Source: Plotosus lineatus
Taxonomy: Eukaryota > Chordata > Actinopteri > Siluriformes > Plotosidae
Assembly (NCBI GenBank): GCA_024760905.1
Contig: CM045729.1
Coordinates: 75,930,050 to 75,994,049 of the forward strand
DNA: 64,000 nt
Direction of reading: 5' to 3'
The translations under genes and the position numbers were made by a program. Under the pieces are notes generated by a model. It saw only the letters and a list, made by a program, of their open reading frames with translations. It did not search any database and had not been told where the DNA came from. Shown piece by piece: positions 31,985 through 43,552 of the stretch. Position 1 is the first letter of the stretch, and every line of letters starts with the position of its first letter.

Positions 31985-32942
31985 TTTATTCAACTTTTTT
32001 TTTTTCTTCTGAAACAGGGTGGGGTTTGGGGTCCAAAAAAAAAAAGACAAAAAGAAAAGAAAATGGTCCAGGGGACATCACACCAAAATATATAAAAAAG
32101 AGACAAGAAACGAAATGTAGTCTTACCGTGTATAGAAATTATCCAGGTATAAAAAATTAACATGGTAAATGCAAGAGATAAAACTTGAAGGAATTGTGTC
32201 TCCAATTTCATCAAGATTCATGGCAATGGCCCATCAAGGTCTGTTACACTCTGTTCAGATCTGTTGAGCTTAACTGTACTCTACAACAATGTACAATTGG
32301 TGTTAAATCATACTACACTGTCATAATTGAGGCAAAAATAAACACAATCATCTAAATCCACCAAGTTCCCTCAAAGTTATTATAGTTTTATCCCTCAACC
32401 ATTTATTCTCATCACAATTCTCTGAAATCATGGAGCTTGCGGACACCGTGTCCCAGTGTAAAGCCAGAGTTAACAACTTCATCGAACTCAATCCATAATT
32501 CATCTTTCTACTCCCTCTCACACCCGACTTGTGGAGCATATACATTGGAGCCCTTCCACATCACTTCTTCAGTTTCTATCTTGATTCTGTCAGACTTCCT
32601 TTTCACTTAGCTTTTCCTTCAGGATTACCCTGACACCATTTCCCTGGACTAGAGATGGGCATTAAGGGTAGCCTGGCTCATATGATTCAATAGTTTTGTT
32701 TATTTCACAATAAGGTATGTAACACTAAAATGCATTAATGTATGTTGTTCCCCTCAATGGCGAGAGAGGTGTATAGGTTTCTTATCGTCCCCACACACAT
32801 GATCCAAATCTATAAACATTTGGGCCTACTGTGTATATACTGCAAAACACGCATAAATTTTTCTACTTAAAAAGTATTTAAATTACTTACAACCCCCCCC
32901 CCAAAAAAAAACAAAACAAAAAACAAACAAAAACCTATACAA

Positions 32943-32995
<53 letters not shown>

Positions 32996-33112
32996 ATAAT
33001 AATAATAATAATTATTATTATTATTATTATTATTATTGTTATTATTATTGTTATTATGTCAGCATATGTCAGTCTGCAGTTCGGTGTTCACATTTTTTTT
33101 TTTTTTTTTATG
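31985..33112. repeat. duplicated 5' flank of IFI44L unit, paired with 46500-47060
   Basis: Shared with the second unit: ATAGAAATTATCCAGGTATA, TAAAACTTGAAGGAA, TGTATGTTGTTCC and TATAGGTTTCTTATCGT. It contains (ACT)n at 32944-32993 and (ATT)n at 32994-33057. The stretch 32220-32560 has no recognised content. Confidence 0.65.
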
Positions 33113-33782
33113 CTGTATTTCTTGACTCTGGCTTTTAACCTTCCATAAACATTTGTAAGATTATAACTCTGCTAAGAAGACATGGTCAACACACACACAC
33201 ACACACACGCACACACGCACGCACGCACGCACGCACACGCACGCGTGTGTAATTTCCGGTGCTAGTGAGCAGAAGAAACTGGCTCAAGTGATATCACAAA
33301 GGAATATGGTGAAACCCGTCGACCATTGATATGATATTGAAGCAGAAGGAGGTCTTAAAAGGTATGTTTTTATATTTTTGAAGGGTTTATGGGTAGCATT
33401 GGGAGCCTTGATACAAATCACGCGTTTTACATTTAAAGCGGAGTTCAATTTACGAAAAATTCAGGTGACGAAAAAGGCTCTGGCATGGATTAATTTCGTA
33501 AAGTGAGGTACCTCTGTACTTTTTAAGCACCTTATCACCGGGCCACCACTGCCCCCACTCTGTTGTTGTTGTTGTTGTTATTATTATTTTCTTGTTTATG
33601 TTTATTTTTTGGTGAACTCACTCAAATTCTGAAATGATAATTCATTTTCATATGCATGTAGAACAAAGAACTCTTATATAACATTACCATATAACAATAT
33701 TACAGATAACACCGATAATACTGGTCTATTGCGTGTTGAATATTTAACATGACTACAATTCGGAAGTTAGCTAAAGAGATTT

Positions 33783-34110
33783 CCTTTTGGCTTTTTCCCT
33801 TTATCAGGGGTCACCAAAGCGAATGATTTACATGTTTGAGTTGGCATAGGTTTTTATGTTTGATGCCCTTTCTGACAGAACCCTTTTAGCAAGGGACAGA
33901 AACACACTGACGGCTTTGCAGCCTACTTTTTATGAAAGCCATCAATGGTTCTTTTACATCAACCTCTCACCATGGACAGTGTGAGACATGGCCGGCCTTT
34001 GATAACCCAGTTAGCTGCACTGGGGGGACAGTGACAACCATGTGGATAGTGGAACTCGAATCCCCAACCTAAGGATCCAGCGCCCTCTACACCAGACCAC
34101 CACGTCCCGC
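33783..34110 (-). mobile_element. tRNA-SINE with RTE-derived tail (same insertion as 13426)
   Basis: The minus-strand head, body and RTE-type tail occupy the same position in the duplicated segment as the 13426-13762 copy. A 6-base deletion near the head separates them. Confidence 0.8.
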
Positions 34111-34488
34111 AATGCGGCAGTTAGCTACTTTGTGTTATAGATGAGGTTTATATGGTGCAAATCCCATGTTTAATTCTATATTGAAGTAAAAATGTGAATG
34201 CTAGGCAGCATAGCTAGCATGGAAATGGTGATGCAGGAAAACAAACAAACGTAAAAGTAGCACCATGTTATATTTGTGATAAATGGCATGTACGAATGAA
34301 AATATGTCTATCCTACAACAAATACGCGATCAGTAAATATTTGTTTTGCATGTTTCATGATGATAACTCTGTTGTGTTTACATGAGAGAGACAGAAACCA
34401 AGAAACGTACACATTATATAAACTTACTCAACAATGAGACAATGGGGTAATTGTTCATGCAGTTATATAATCGAGCCAATTAAATATA

Positions 34489-34498
34489 TTTCATTTTC
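34489..34498 (-). promoter_or_regulatory. ISRE-like motif of the IFI44L-like gene
   Basis: TTTCATTTTC (GAAAATGAAA on the minus strand) matches GAAANNGAAA, the binding core for ISGF3 and IRFs. An AAAAGTGAAAGAAAAC stretch, also IRF-like, lies about 55 bases downstream at 34553-34568. TATA-like ATATAA sequences are at about 34412 and 34466. The arrangement fits interferon-induced transcription. Confidence 0.6.
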
Positions 34499-34519
34499 GA
34501 TTTGTCAGAAATATCCCTC

Positions 34520-34626
34520 CCCTGCACTTAAACCTAAACTTGGACCTACAATCAAAAGTGAAAGAAAACTGTGCACTCGGAGACACTCACATAGAGCAGC
34601 AGACAAAGCTGTAAAGCTGATAAAAG
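34520..34626 (+). other. 5' noncoding exon of IFI44L-like gene (inferred)
   Basis: Conserved with three other copies and ending at donor AAAAG|GTAAAA (34627). The start exon follows 303 bases later with acceptor ATATAG at 34924-34929. The left edge depends on the unseen transcription start. Confidence 0.45.
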
Positions 34627-34937
34627 GTAAAAGCTTTGAAATTATAAAGATAATATGTAAAAAGTCTCTCTCTCTCTCTCTCTCTCCCCTCTCTCTCTCT
34701 ATCTTTCTCGTTGTCTATTGCTTAATTGCTCGGCTTGTTTGGTTTCTGTTTGTTGTATTTGTTGGAGGATAAACATATTTTCATTCGTAAATATCATTTA
34801 TTACAAATATAACATGGTGCTACTTTTACTTTCTGTTTGTTTTCCCGCCTCACCATTTTCATGCTTGCTGCTACAGTACATATCCGATACAATAATCGTT
34901 ACTTTTTTGACATTTTTGCTTCAATATAGAATAAAAC

Positions 34938-35224
34938 ATGGGATTTGGATCATCTAAACCTGGTATGTAACCCAAACTTGCTGACTGAACTATTGTAGTC
35001 GTGTTAAATATTAAACACACAATAGAACAGTGTTATCAGTGTTATCTGTAATAGTGTTATATTGTAATATTATATATGGATTCTTTGTTCTACATGCATA
35101 TGGCAATGTATTACAATTTCAGAATTTGATTGAGTTCATCGCAAAAATGTGAATCTGAAATATGATTGGTTAAAGAAATAAGGCCAACTGCTAATGGAGT
35201 TTAAGTGATTTCTAAATCTCACCA

Positions 35225-35287
<63 letters not shown>

Positions 35288-37897
35288 AAGAGAACAAGAA
35301 CAATATTGGATGGAATATGAACATGCTGTCATCGAAAGATAAACTGGGTATTGTGCACACTTGTAGATTGACTCCTCATTTTTAGTTCTGAACACATTAG
35401 GTTAAGCAAAGCTATTTGAATATTTATTAAGTGCCGTGAAACATATCAGATTATTTGACTGTAAATATGTAAATATGTTTATAATTCACACACTTTAAAT
35501 TACACACCTAACTGCTGATTCATAAATGAAGATGGTTATTTCACTATAATTTTAAATAGTGTAAAAAAATCTAAAAATATGAAATGTGACAAATATATTA
35601 ACAAAGACATTACGCATCCTGTTTGTTAAGATCGAAGATAATTTCTTGACATGTTCTGTAAAAGACCAACACTTAATATGAATCATATGCATCAAAATTC
35701 ACTTGAACATAAAAATAATTAAATGGACTGTTTCATTTGATTGTTGTTATTGGTTTTTTTTTGTTGTTGTTGTTGTATTTTTTTTTGTTTTTTTTTTTGT
35801 TTTTTTTTTTGTTTTTTTTTTTTTTGTTTTTTTTCTTTCGACTTGTCGAACAGAGTTTGTCACAGTCCTGGCAAATAAAGAAGTTCTACTTGGAGATGCT
35901 GTTATTCTTCAATGTAATGCAAACACAGAATACATAGAGTCATCATGGGAAAAGGATGGCCAGAAATTGATGTGTGTTGAAGGCAAGCACAAAGTGAAAC
36001 AAATTGGCACAAGATGTGTCTTGGAAATTTCAAATGTTCAAGAAAGTGATGAAGGAAACTACACCATAACCTTGAGCAATGGTTCTGGTTCTGAATCATG
36101 CTCTGCCCTTCTCAGAGTCGGCAAGTAACAAAACATTATTACTTTAAATAATATGAATTTAATATTAAAACTATACCAACTATTCTTTCTACAAATATGG
36201 ACCAACATTAAGGGTTTTCTTTGCTTTGGTTTTTTAAAATTGATTAAAAATAGTAGGACATATATTTCATCAGGATATTTTGTTACAATTTTTAATACTG
36301 CAAATATGCACCAATTAAAAAGAGAAAGAAAATTAACTAAACCGATTCAATTAATATTACTTTAATTATAATACAATTATTCTTCACAGAAATTAAGCAA
36401 TGGAGAGATGTGCAGTGGAGGTAATATCAAACATTATTATAATTCACCATTTTTTATCCTTCAATTTTGTTTGATATATTATCTAAGATTATTAAGATGA
36501 TAATGTATTGCATGTTTCAATATTTATAACTGATATATAAAATTATATATTAGCCAATCTAATTGTACATTCTATAGGCAGGACAGTTTGTTAAATGCTC
36601 TCAAGGAATTCAAAATTTCTAATGAAGTCAAAGAGCTTCGCTTCCTCCTGTATGGACTTGTTGGAGCGGGAAAGTCCAGCACCATAAATACAATCAGAAC
36701 CATTTTTGAAGGACGGCAGTTTATCAACTGTCTGGCTGCAGCAGGATCTACTACGAGTCACACTCTATGTGTGAGTCCACATTGTGCAGTCCTGTACTGT
36801 CTTGTATGCATGACACCAACAACTCGGTGAAGATTAGCAGGAAGTATAACTTTATTGTTCTTATTCTAGTTTGAAAGGTTTAGATTTGCAAATGAAGATG
36901 GGTCATTTCCTTTTGCCTTCAATGATATCATGGGAGCAGAAGAAGACAAAAAAAATGGGGTGCAAATTGAAGATGTCATCAGTGCTCTGAAAGGTCATAT
37001 GAAAGAGGGTTACGTGGTAAGCTAACACCTTCATTGTAGTGTACAACAATTCACATTACTGCAAATAGCTATCCTAATCACACCTTATTTTAATTTGTTC
37101 AATATGACATTATAATATCGATATAAAAACCTGTCAATGTATATGGATAATGACGCAGGTCAGTGTTGTATAACCAATAACAATTTTATTTTTTTATTTT
37201 CCAGTTCAATGAAACTTCTTCATTGTCTGAGAATAACCTCTATTACAACCGACAACCGAGCCTGAGTGATCAAATGCACTGCTTGGTGTATGTGATAAGT
37301 GCTGGCCAGATTTCAAGAGTTGGAATCGATTTCATCGATAAATTAAAGAAATTAAGAGCAACAGTAAGCCAAATGGGTAAGTCATCTCATCAACTTTACA
37401 TGAGTTTTTTTTTTTTTTTTTTTGCCAAGTGTGGTTGCAAGCAATTTGATTGGTCCTCTCTGGATGTTCTCAACTTTCACATGATTCATAATCAAAACCA
37501 TTACAAAGTGTGAGATAATCAAAATCACTTGCTGCATTTGATCTTCTAATGGGAGCAGATAGGCAACATTATACTTTACTGATTTGAAAATTAAACAAAC
37601 GTTTCCCCCTCAATATCTTACAATTCAGATTTGTGAGGAGACACAATTTGATACAGTCGACATGCAAGGATCGATGTGGTTGCACATGTGTTTTTCAAGG
37701 TTAAAAAGTACTTTACTTTAACATTTAATTCATTTAAAAAATGCTGTTGTGGAAAAATGAAAGAGTAAATCTTTAAAAGTATCATTTTATATATAGTATA
37801 CAGATTGTTTTGTGAAAGCAACAGGAATTTTTTTGGAAAAAAACAAAAAACAAAAACCTGTTGAAACCTGCAAGATATCCGAAAAGCTAAGAAAAAG

Positions 37898-37971
<74 letters not shown>

Positions 37972-38781
37972 ATTTCCAGGTAGTGACTTAAAACTGCATT
38001 TTGTTCTAATGAACAGGTCGTAAGTTGGGTCTGTACATATATCACTACTCGTATGTTTATGTTGCCTTTCTACCTGATGTGTTTCTTTACAAAAGACGTG
38101 GGGAAGAGTCACTTCTTGTGAATCAGTTCATCGGTCAGAGAATAAAGAATCGATGGATAGAAGAAGGAAGAGTACAGGACGGATGAATCATTTATATTCA
38201 CAAACATTCTTTGCAGGGCAGTGGTGGCCTGGTGATGAAGGTGCTGGATCACTGATCCTAAGGTTGGAGGTTCAAGCCCCACTCTCCACTGGTTCTCACT
38301 GTCCCCCCAGTGCAACTAACTGGGTTATCAAAGGCCAGACATGTCTCTCACTGTCTTTGGTGTGATGCATGTAAAAGAACCGTTGCTGACTTTCCACAAG
38401 AGTAGCTGCCTGGCAAGCTGTCCAGGGTGTACTCTGCCCTCGCCCGGAGTCGGCTGGGATTGTCACCAGCCTCCATGTGACCCTAATGAGGATTAAGCGG
38501 TTACAGAAAATTAATGATGAACATTCTTTTGCATGGAAACATGAACAATGCTATTAGTAAAGTGTTTTATCTGTGTGTTGTCTGATTATGTTACAGGAAT
38601 CCCTCAAGTGGTTTTCATGACACATGTAGACCAAGCATGTCCAATGACTAAGGACAATTTGCAAACCGTTTACAAAAGTAAAAAGATCAAAACAAAAGTG
38701 AGTGGGACAAGAATAAGATTGTAAAGGCAACATTATAAAGAATCTTAAATGCAATTCTGAAATGTTCAAATTAATTACATC

Positions 38782-38858
<77 letters not shown>

Positions 38859-39064
38859 ATTTCCAGATGCATCAATGCAGTCACGTACTGGGTGTGCCTT
38901 TGAATTGTGTCTTCCCTATCTTGAACTATCATCAGGAGACCCACATGAACATGGATATAAACTGCCTAATGCTGGATGCCTTAACAAACATTACACACTT
39001 CGCTAATGATTATGTAATCAAACATTCCAAAAATTCTACTTCACATCAAGCATTCTCTGAATAA
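34938..39064 (+). CDS. ifi44l: interferon-induced protein 44-like (IFI44/IFI44L family), Ig plus GTPase, 8 coding exons, 377 aa
   Basis: Exons: 34938-34962, 35854-36120, 36390-36420, 36578-36770, 36870-37016, 37205-37376, 38597-38697, 38867-39064. All phases agree and the sum is 378 codons with stop. Residues 1-8 are MGFGSSKP, a Met-Gly start. Residues 9-97 form an Ig-like domain (Cys29, Trp40, Asp74-x-Gly-x-Tyr78). Residues 98-377 are the IFI44 GTP-binding domain: WRDVQW (102-107), P-loop GLVGAGKSS (134-142), DIMG (191-194) and THVD (287-290). Family members are interferon-induced antiviral or regulatory proteins in the cytoplasm; no signal peptide is seen. Mammalian IFI44/IFI44L are about 445-450 aa with a TLDc-like N-terminus, here replaced by Ig. 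The intron after exon 2 uses a GC donor (G|GCAAGT). The ISRE at 34489 fits interferon control. Confidence 0.88.
37900..37970. repeat. (TG)n microsatellite in intron 6 of IFI44L-like gene
   Basis: About 35 TG units. The paralogous site in the pseudogene (50280-50305) has only about 13 units. Confidence 0.95.
38216..38515 (+). mobile_element. tRNA-SINE with L2-like tail in intron 6
   Basis: Head GGGCAGTGGTGGCCTGGTGA, body and tail to GGTTACAGAAAATTAATGA. The same insertion is at 50651-50983 in the pseudogene, so it predates the unit duplication. Confidence 0.88.
38784..38857 (+). promoter_or_regulatory. (TG)n tract immediately 5' of the last-exon acceptor
   Basis: About 36 TG units end 9 bases before the exon (TTATTTCCAG|ATGCATC). 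UG-rich RNA next to a 3' splice site is a known TDP-43 binding context that can cause exon skipping (CFTR exon 9 is the classic case). The pseudogene keeps the same layout with a shorter tract (51251-51308). A regulatory role is inference. Confidence 0.45.
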
Positions 39065-39504
39065 ATAAATCCGTAATTGATTCTGGGTGAGGGATGGATA
39101 GTTTGCCAGGCCATTACATAAATGCTCCAATCAAATTACAAATTCAAATCGGATACAACAATGTTTTTTTTTTTTTTTTTTTTTCAATGAAATATAATGT
39201 GTTAATCTTATGATTCATTTCACATGTCATGGTATTTTAAAAAGGAATTTAAATAACAAACATGGAGATACTGTATTTGGATTGTTAAATGCATAATTTT
39301 AAAGAATGATTAAATGCTGAACTAATGATGCTGTATCAAATAATGATCTTATAATGTGTGTGCCAGAAGCTTGGCACTCTGAATTTTTTGCAGCTTTTAT
39401 TGAAATGTCTTCGGTGTCATACAATATTTACCCACATTTACACTATTTCATCTTTTGTTTGTATTATTCCTTCAACAATGGAAATTATATATTTTTTCCG
39501 GAAG

Positions 39505-39640
39505 TTTTTATGAATTCTGTGATGCATTTGGTGTTTGCTTTGCCTTTATCCTTCTATCCACTTCTTCCCAAACTCGCTCGCTCGAGTTTAAATCTGCCAC
39601 AGTCTGTTCTTTTCCTCTCGGATAGTTGTGATATATATAT
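39505..39640. repeat. IFI44L-type 3'-flank module, copy 2 (short)
   Basis: GAAGTTTTTATGAATTCTGTGATGCATTTGG-type start and CTTCTATCCACTTCTTCCCA, as at 5606, 52246 and 57757. It lies 440 bases downstream of the intact gene's stop codon. It is cut short at a TA repeat near 39632. Confidence 0.75.
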
Positions 39641-39897
39641 ATATATAATTTTCTGAGTCGATCCTTCCATAAGAGAGTGCTCAATACTTTTTTCGTAGAG
39701 CAAATATAAAAAATAAAAATAAAAGGACAGGACAAAGACTTTCTTTTGGGGCGGTACTATGTCGATGAACATGGCGTCCGCTAGATGGGGTGGTGTACAG
39801 TATGCATTCGGGGGCGGGTTCTCTTAAATATTGGTATCAATACATGCATATATGTGCATACATTTTTTTCATTTTTTACACACACTTGAACTCATAT

Positions 39898-39965
39898 ATG
39901 TACACACGCACACACACACACGCACACACACGCACACACACACACACACATTATATATACACACA

Positions 39966-40058
<93 letters not shown>
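39898..40058. repeat. (AC)n and (TA)n compound microsatellite
   Basis: Interrupted ACAC/GCAC units at 39898-39950, then about 46 TA units at 39967-40058. Confidence 0.97.
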
Positions 40059-40059
<1 letters not shown>

Positions 40060-40060
40060 T

Positions 40061-41208
40061 AGTCCTTCTCAAAAAATTAGCATATTGTGATGAAGTTCAT
40101 TATTTTCTGCAATGTACTGATAAAAATTAAACTTTCATATATTTTAGATTCATTGCACACCAACTGAAATATTTCAGGTCTTTTATTGTTTTAATACTGA
40201 TGATTTTGGCATACAGCTCATGAAAACCCAAAATTCCTATCTCAAAAAATTAGCATATCATGTTCAGGTAGTCTAAATGAGCTATTAACCTAATCATCTG
40301 AATCAACCAATTAACTCTAAACACCTGCAAAATATTCCTGAGGCTTTTAAAAACTCCCAGCCTGGTTCATTACTCAAAACCACAATCATGGGTAAGACTG
40401 CCGACCTGACTGCTGTCCAGAAGGCCATCATTGACACCTTCAAGCAAGAGGGTAAGACACAGAAAGAAATCTCTGAGCGAATAGGCTGTTCCCAGAGTGC
40501 TGTATCAAGCCACCTCAGTGGGACGTCTGTGGGAAGGAAAAAGTGTGGCAGAAAAGACTGCACAACCAGAAGATGTGACTGAACCCTGAGGAAGATTGTG
40601 GAGAAGGGCCAATTCCAGACCTTGGGGGACCTGTGGAAGCAGTGGACTGGGCTACAGGTGCCGCATTCCCCAGGTCAAGCCACTTTTGAACCAGAAACAG
40701 CGGCAGAAGCGCCTGACCTGGGCGACAGAGAAGCAGCACTGGACTGTTGCTCAGTGGTCCAAAGTACTTTTTTCGGATGAAAGCAAATTTTGCATGCCAT
40801 TTGGAAATCAAGGTGCCAGAGTCTGGAGGAAGACTGGGGAGAAGGAAATGCCAAAATGCCTGAAGTCCAGTGTCAAGTACCCACAGTCAGTGATGGTCTG
40901 AGGTGCCATGTCAGCTGCTGGTGTTGGTCCACTGTGTTTTATCAAGGGCAGGGTCAATGCAGCTAGCTATCAGGAGATGTTGGAGCACTTCATGCTTCCA
41001 TCTGCTGAAAAGCTTTATGGAGATGAAGATTTCATTTTTCAGCACGACCTGGCACCTGCTCACAGTGCCAAAACCACTGGTGAATAGTTTACTGACCATG
41101 GTATTACTGTGCTCAATTGGCCTGCCAACTCTCCTGACCATAGATAATCTGTGGGATATTGTGAAGAGAAAGTTGAGAGACACCAGACCCAACACTGTGG
41201 ATGAGCTT
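40061..41208 (+). mobile_element. Tc1/mariner transposon with IR/DR-type left end, decayed
   Basis: The left end holds two direct repeats of CTCAAAAAATTAGCATAT (about 40070 and 40236), the IR/DR layout of some Tc1 elements. The transposase starts at 40388 with a paired-like helix-turn-helix (KQEGKTQKEISERIGCSQSA). Frames then change at about 40582 (stop), 40648 (deletion) and 40901. Catalytic region: LFSDESKF (first Asp), FQHDLAPAHSAK (second Asp). A deletion and substitution near 41138-41146 remove the normal third acidic site (Glu of DD34E). The right end is lost at 41208, where a LINE begins. Inactive. Confidence 0.88.
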
Positions 41209-41224
41209 ATGATATATATGTATA

Positions 41225-43203
41225 TCTTATAATAAACTGGCAGTACTAAGATCGGCAAGCAAGCTGAAAGATACGGACATTAAAATCTCGCCAGACTACT
41301 CTGAAAAAATACAGGAGACATGAAGGAAATTACAGCCTTTCCTTAAAGAGGCACGTGCCAAGAACCAGTTTGCCATGTTACGATACGATAAAATTCAAAT
41401 TCAAAATAAGGTGTATGAATTAGAAACGGGAGGGAGGCTCAGAATAAACCGTATGTGAAGTGTGCAGTATGGAACTGTGAAGGTCTGAAAAAAATTTTGA
41501 ACAGAACTGTATTTAGATAATTCATCTCAAAGCATGATCTGATTGGATTAGATGAAACATGGGAAGATGAATGTGACAACTTTACTTTCGATGGATACAA
41601 CCACTATAAACAAATCAGAGCGAGAAAGAGTAGTGCTTTTAGAAACTCCGGTGGCATATTAATACGAGTGAAACATTCTATTTCAGAGCGTGTAACAATA
41701 ATGACATCAAGTTCAATCAGCATCATGTGGGTGAAGGTCTCCAATTTAATGCAGGAAATTGAACTAATATGGGGTGTTGTTTATTTTTCGCCACCTTGAT
41801 CTAGTGAACATTCAGATGAAAACATTTTTGAAAAATTGGAAAATGACCTGAGTTATTTTAGAAATAGATATCATGGATGTTTAGTTTTGATACAGGGAGA
41901 CTTTAACAGTCGCACAACGGCATTACCGGATTATATTGTGAACGACGACCCTACACACATCCCCATCGATGACGATTTCAACTATGTCAGCGATGATCAT
42001 GTGACAGAATGTGTTTCTCAGGACTTGGTTGTAAACAAACGGGGTCATGAACTTTTGGAATTTTGTAAAAACACGGGGTTAAGAATATGTAATAGTAGAT
42101 TATTTGATGATTTTGGTAAAGGTAAGATAACTTGTATAGCTAATAATGGTATGAGTGTTGTGGATTATCTTTTATGCTCAGATGATATGATGAACTTGTT
42201 TACTGGTTTTGATGTTTGTGATGAAGTAGAATCGACTCACTTTCCCATGTGTTATACTGTTATTGACACATGTACCACTGATGTATGTAATATATCTAAG
42301 AACACCGGTAGGAATGGAACGAGAGTAATAAACAGAAATCCATATCTGCATGGGAAAACGTATCAAACGACGCATTGAATTCTGTGAATGAAATGTGCAT
42401 AAGACAGGATGTTGACGGTGCGTGTAATAAACTCCATAACATCATGGCATCTTGTGCATCAAACTTCAAGTACACATTGGTAATCAAAACAACAACAAAC
42501 ATAGAGACTGATATGACCTGGAATGTTTACATGCTCGGACACGTGCACGTCGCCTATTGCGTGCTTTTCATGCCAACAACTCGGCCGAAACTAGGTCAGC
42601 ATGTCAACTCGCACTGAAGCGCTATAAAGAACTGTGTTACCTCAAGAAATCAGCATTCTGTAAGATGATAGCGGATAATTTAATGACAGCATTATCCCAT
42701 AAAACATTTTGGAACGTTGTTAAATCTAGACCAAAGAAGATATCTAATAATATTACACCACTTGAATGGATGTTATATTTTGAAAACTTATTCCATGGCG
42801 TAAATCAATCTCCAGAAGAAAGTGATTTTTATATATACATTGCTGATTTTGTGAATTCTATTAGCGACGATTTGATAGAAGTTACAACTGACAATGAAGG
42901 TTTGGATAGAGAAATCTCATGTCAGGAATCATATTATTAATCATATGCAAAACAGAAAAGCACCAAGTCTAAGTGGTTTACCCATAGAATTCTTGAAGAA
43001 TGCCCCATTGAGTTGTATTGAAATGCTAAAAACTTTACTTAATGCTGTGTTATCTTCAGGTAAATATCCAGACATGCGGACTATGGGAGTAATCTTACCA
43101 CTGTATAAAACGGGGAGTGTTAATTCACCTTCAAATTATAGGCCTATTACTCTGTTAGCGGTTTCAGGGAATTTTTTTTTTTCTAAATTAATATGCGGTA
43201 GAC
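41225..43203 (+). mobile_element. non-LTR retrotransposon of a different clade (ORF1 end, endonuclease, RT start), truncated
   Basis: 41225-41457 reads like the C-terminal part of an ORF1 coiled-coil/RNA-binding protein (ASKLKDTDIKISPDYSEKIQ ... FLKEARAKNQFAMLRYDKIQ). ORF2 follows: an AP-type endonuclease with AVWNCEGLKK (about 41466), LIGLDETWED and LIQGDFNSRT (about 41887), SVVDYLLCSD and a His near 42240. RT starts near 42895 with NRKAPSLSGLPIEFLKNAPL and NYRPITLLAVSG (about 43135). A hAT element interrupts it at 43204, and no palm motif is present. Stops at about 41318, 41516, 41800 and 42376 make it non-functional. The codon choice is AT-rich and the domain style is unlike the Rex3, BovB or L2 copies here; the clade is undetermined. 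Confidence 0.75.
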
Positions 43204-43521
43204 CAGGGGTGGCGAACACGCGGCTCTTGATCAGTAAGAATGTGGCTCGTTGCTTCTTATCATATTTCTATATATTGTGGCTCTTTGCCTCTTGATTATT
43301 GATTAAAACACATTTTATTCAAACATGAAATAGATTGGGCACAAGTTATCCAACTTAATAAAGCAGGTAGTTACAGTAATTATATTACAAAATATACAGC
43401 AGGATACTGAATAGGGAAGGATATATACAAAAGAATGAAAGGAATCGTTTAGTATTACAAATAAATATTTGTACACATTTGAAAACATTCTGGTTTTCTC
43501 TAAGAGAATAATCTGCATTGC

Positions 43522-43552
<31 letters not shown>

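Larger units (their letters stand above)
33113..35130. repeat. segmental duplication carrying promoter and start exon, copy B
   Basis: Colinear with 12770-14860 (SINE, ISRE, 5' exon and start exon in order) and, for its right part, with 47030-47930. Copy B precedes the intact IFI44L-like gene, so it is the working promoter region. A Tigger right end is at 33430-33520. Confidence 0.85.

Noticed and set aside
32397..32560. Exon-like stretch (ATCATGGAGCTTGCGGACACCG) as part of a gene
   Set aside because: It shares a short phrase with 20845-20865 but has no open frame in a consistent direction and no splice context.
36588..36830. Stand-alone 80-codon gene starting at the Met before the IFI44 P-loop
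   Set aside because: It is exon 4 read through into its intron. The acceptor at 36577 and donor at 36771 fit the phases of the neighbouring exons.
38762..39064. Val-Cys repeat protein ending in the IFI44L C-terminus
   Set aside because: The Val-Cys part is the translated TG microsatellite. The real exon begins after TTTCCAG at 38867.
40388..40582. Independent small DNA-binding protein gene
   Set aside because: It is the helix-turn-helix start of the Tc1 transposase, cut by a premature stop. The rest of the transposase follows in other frames.
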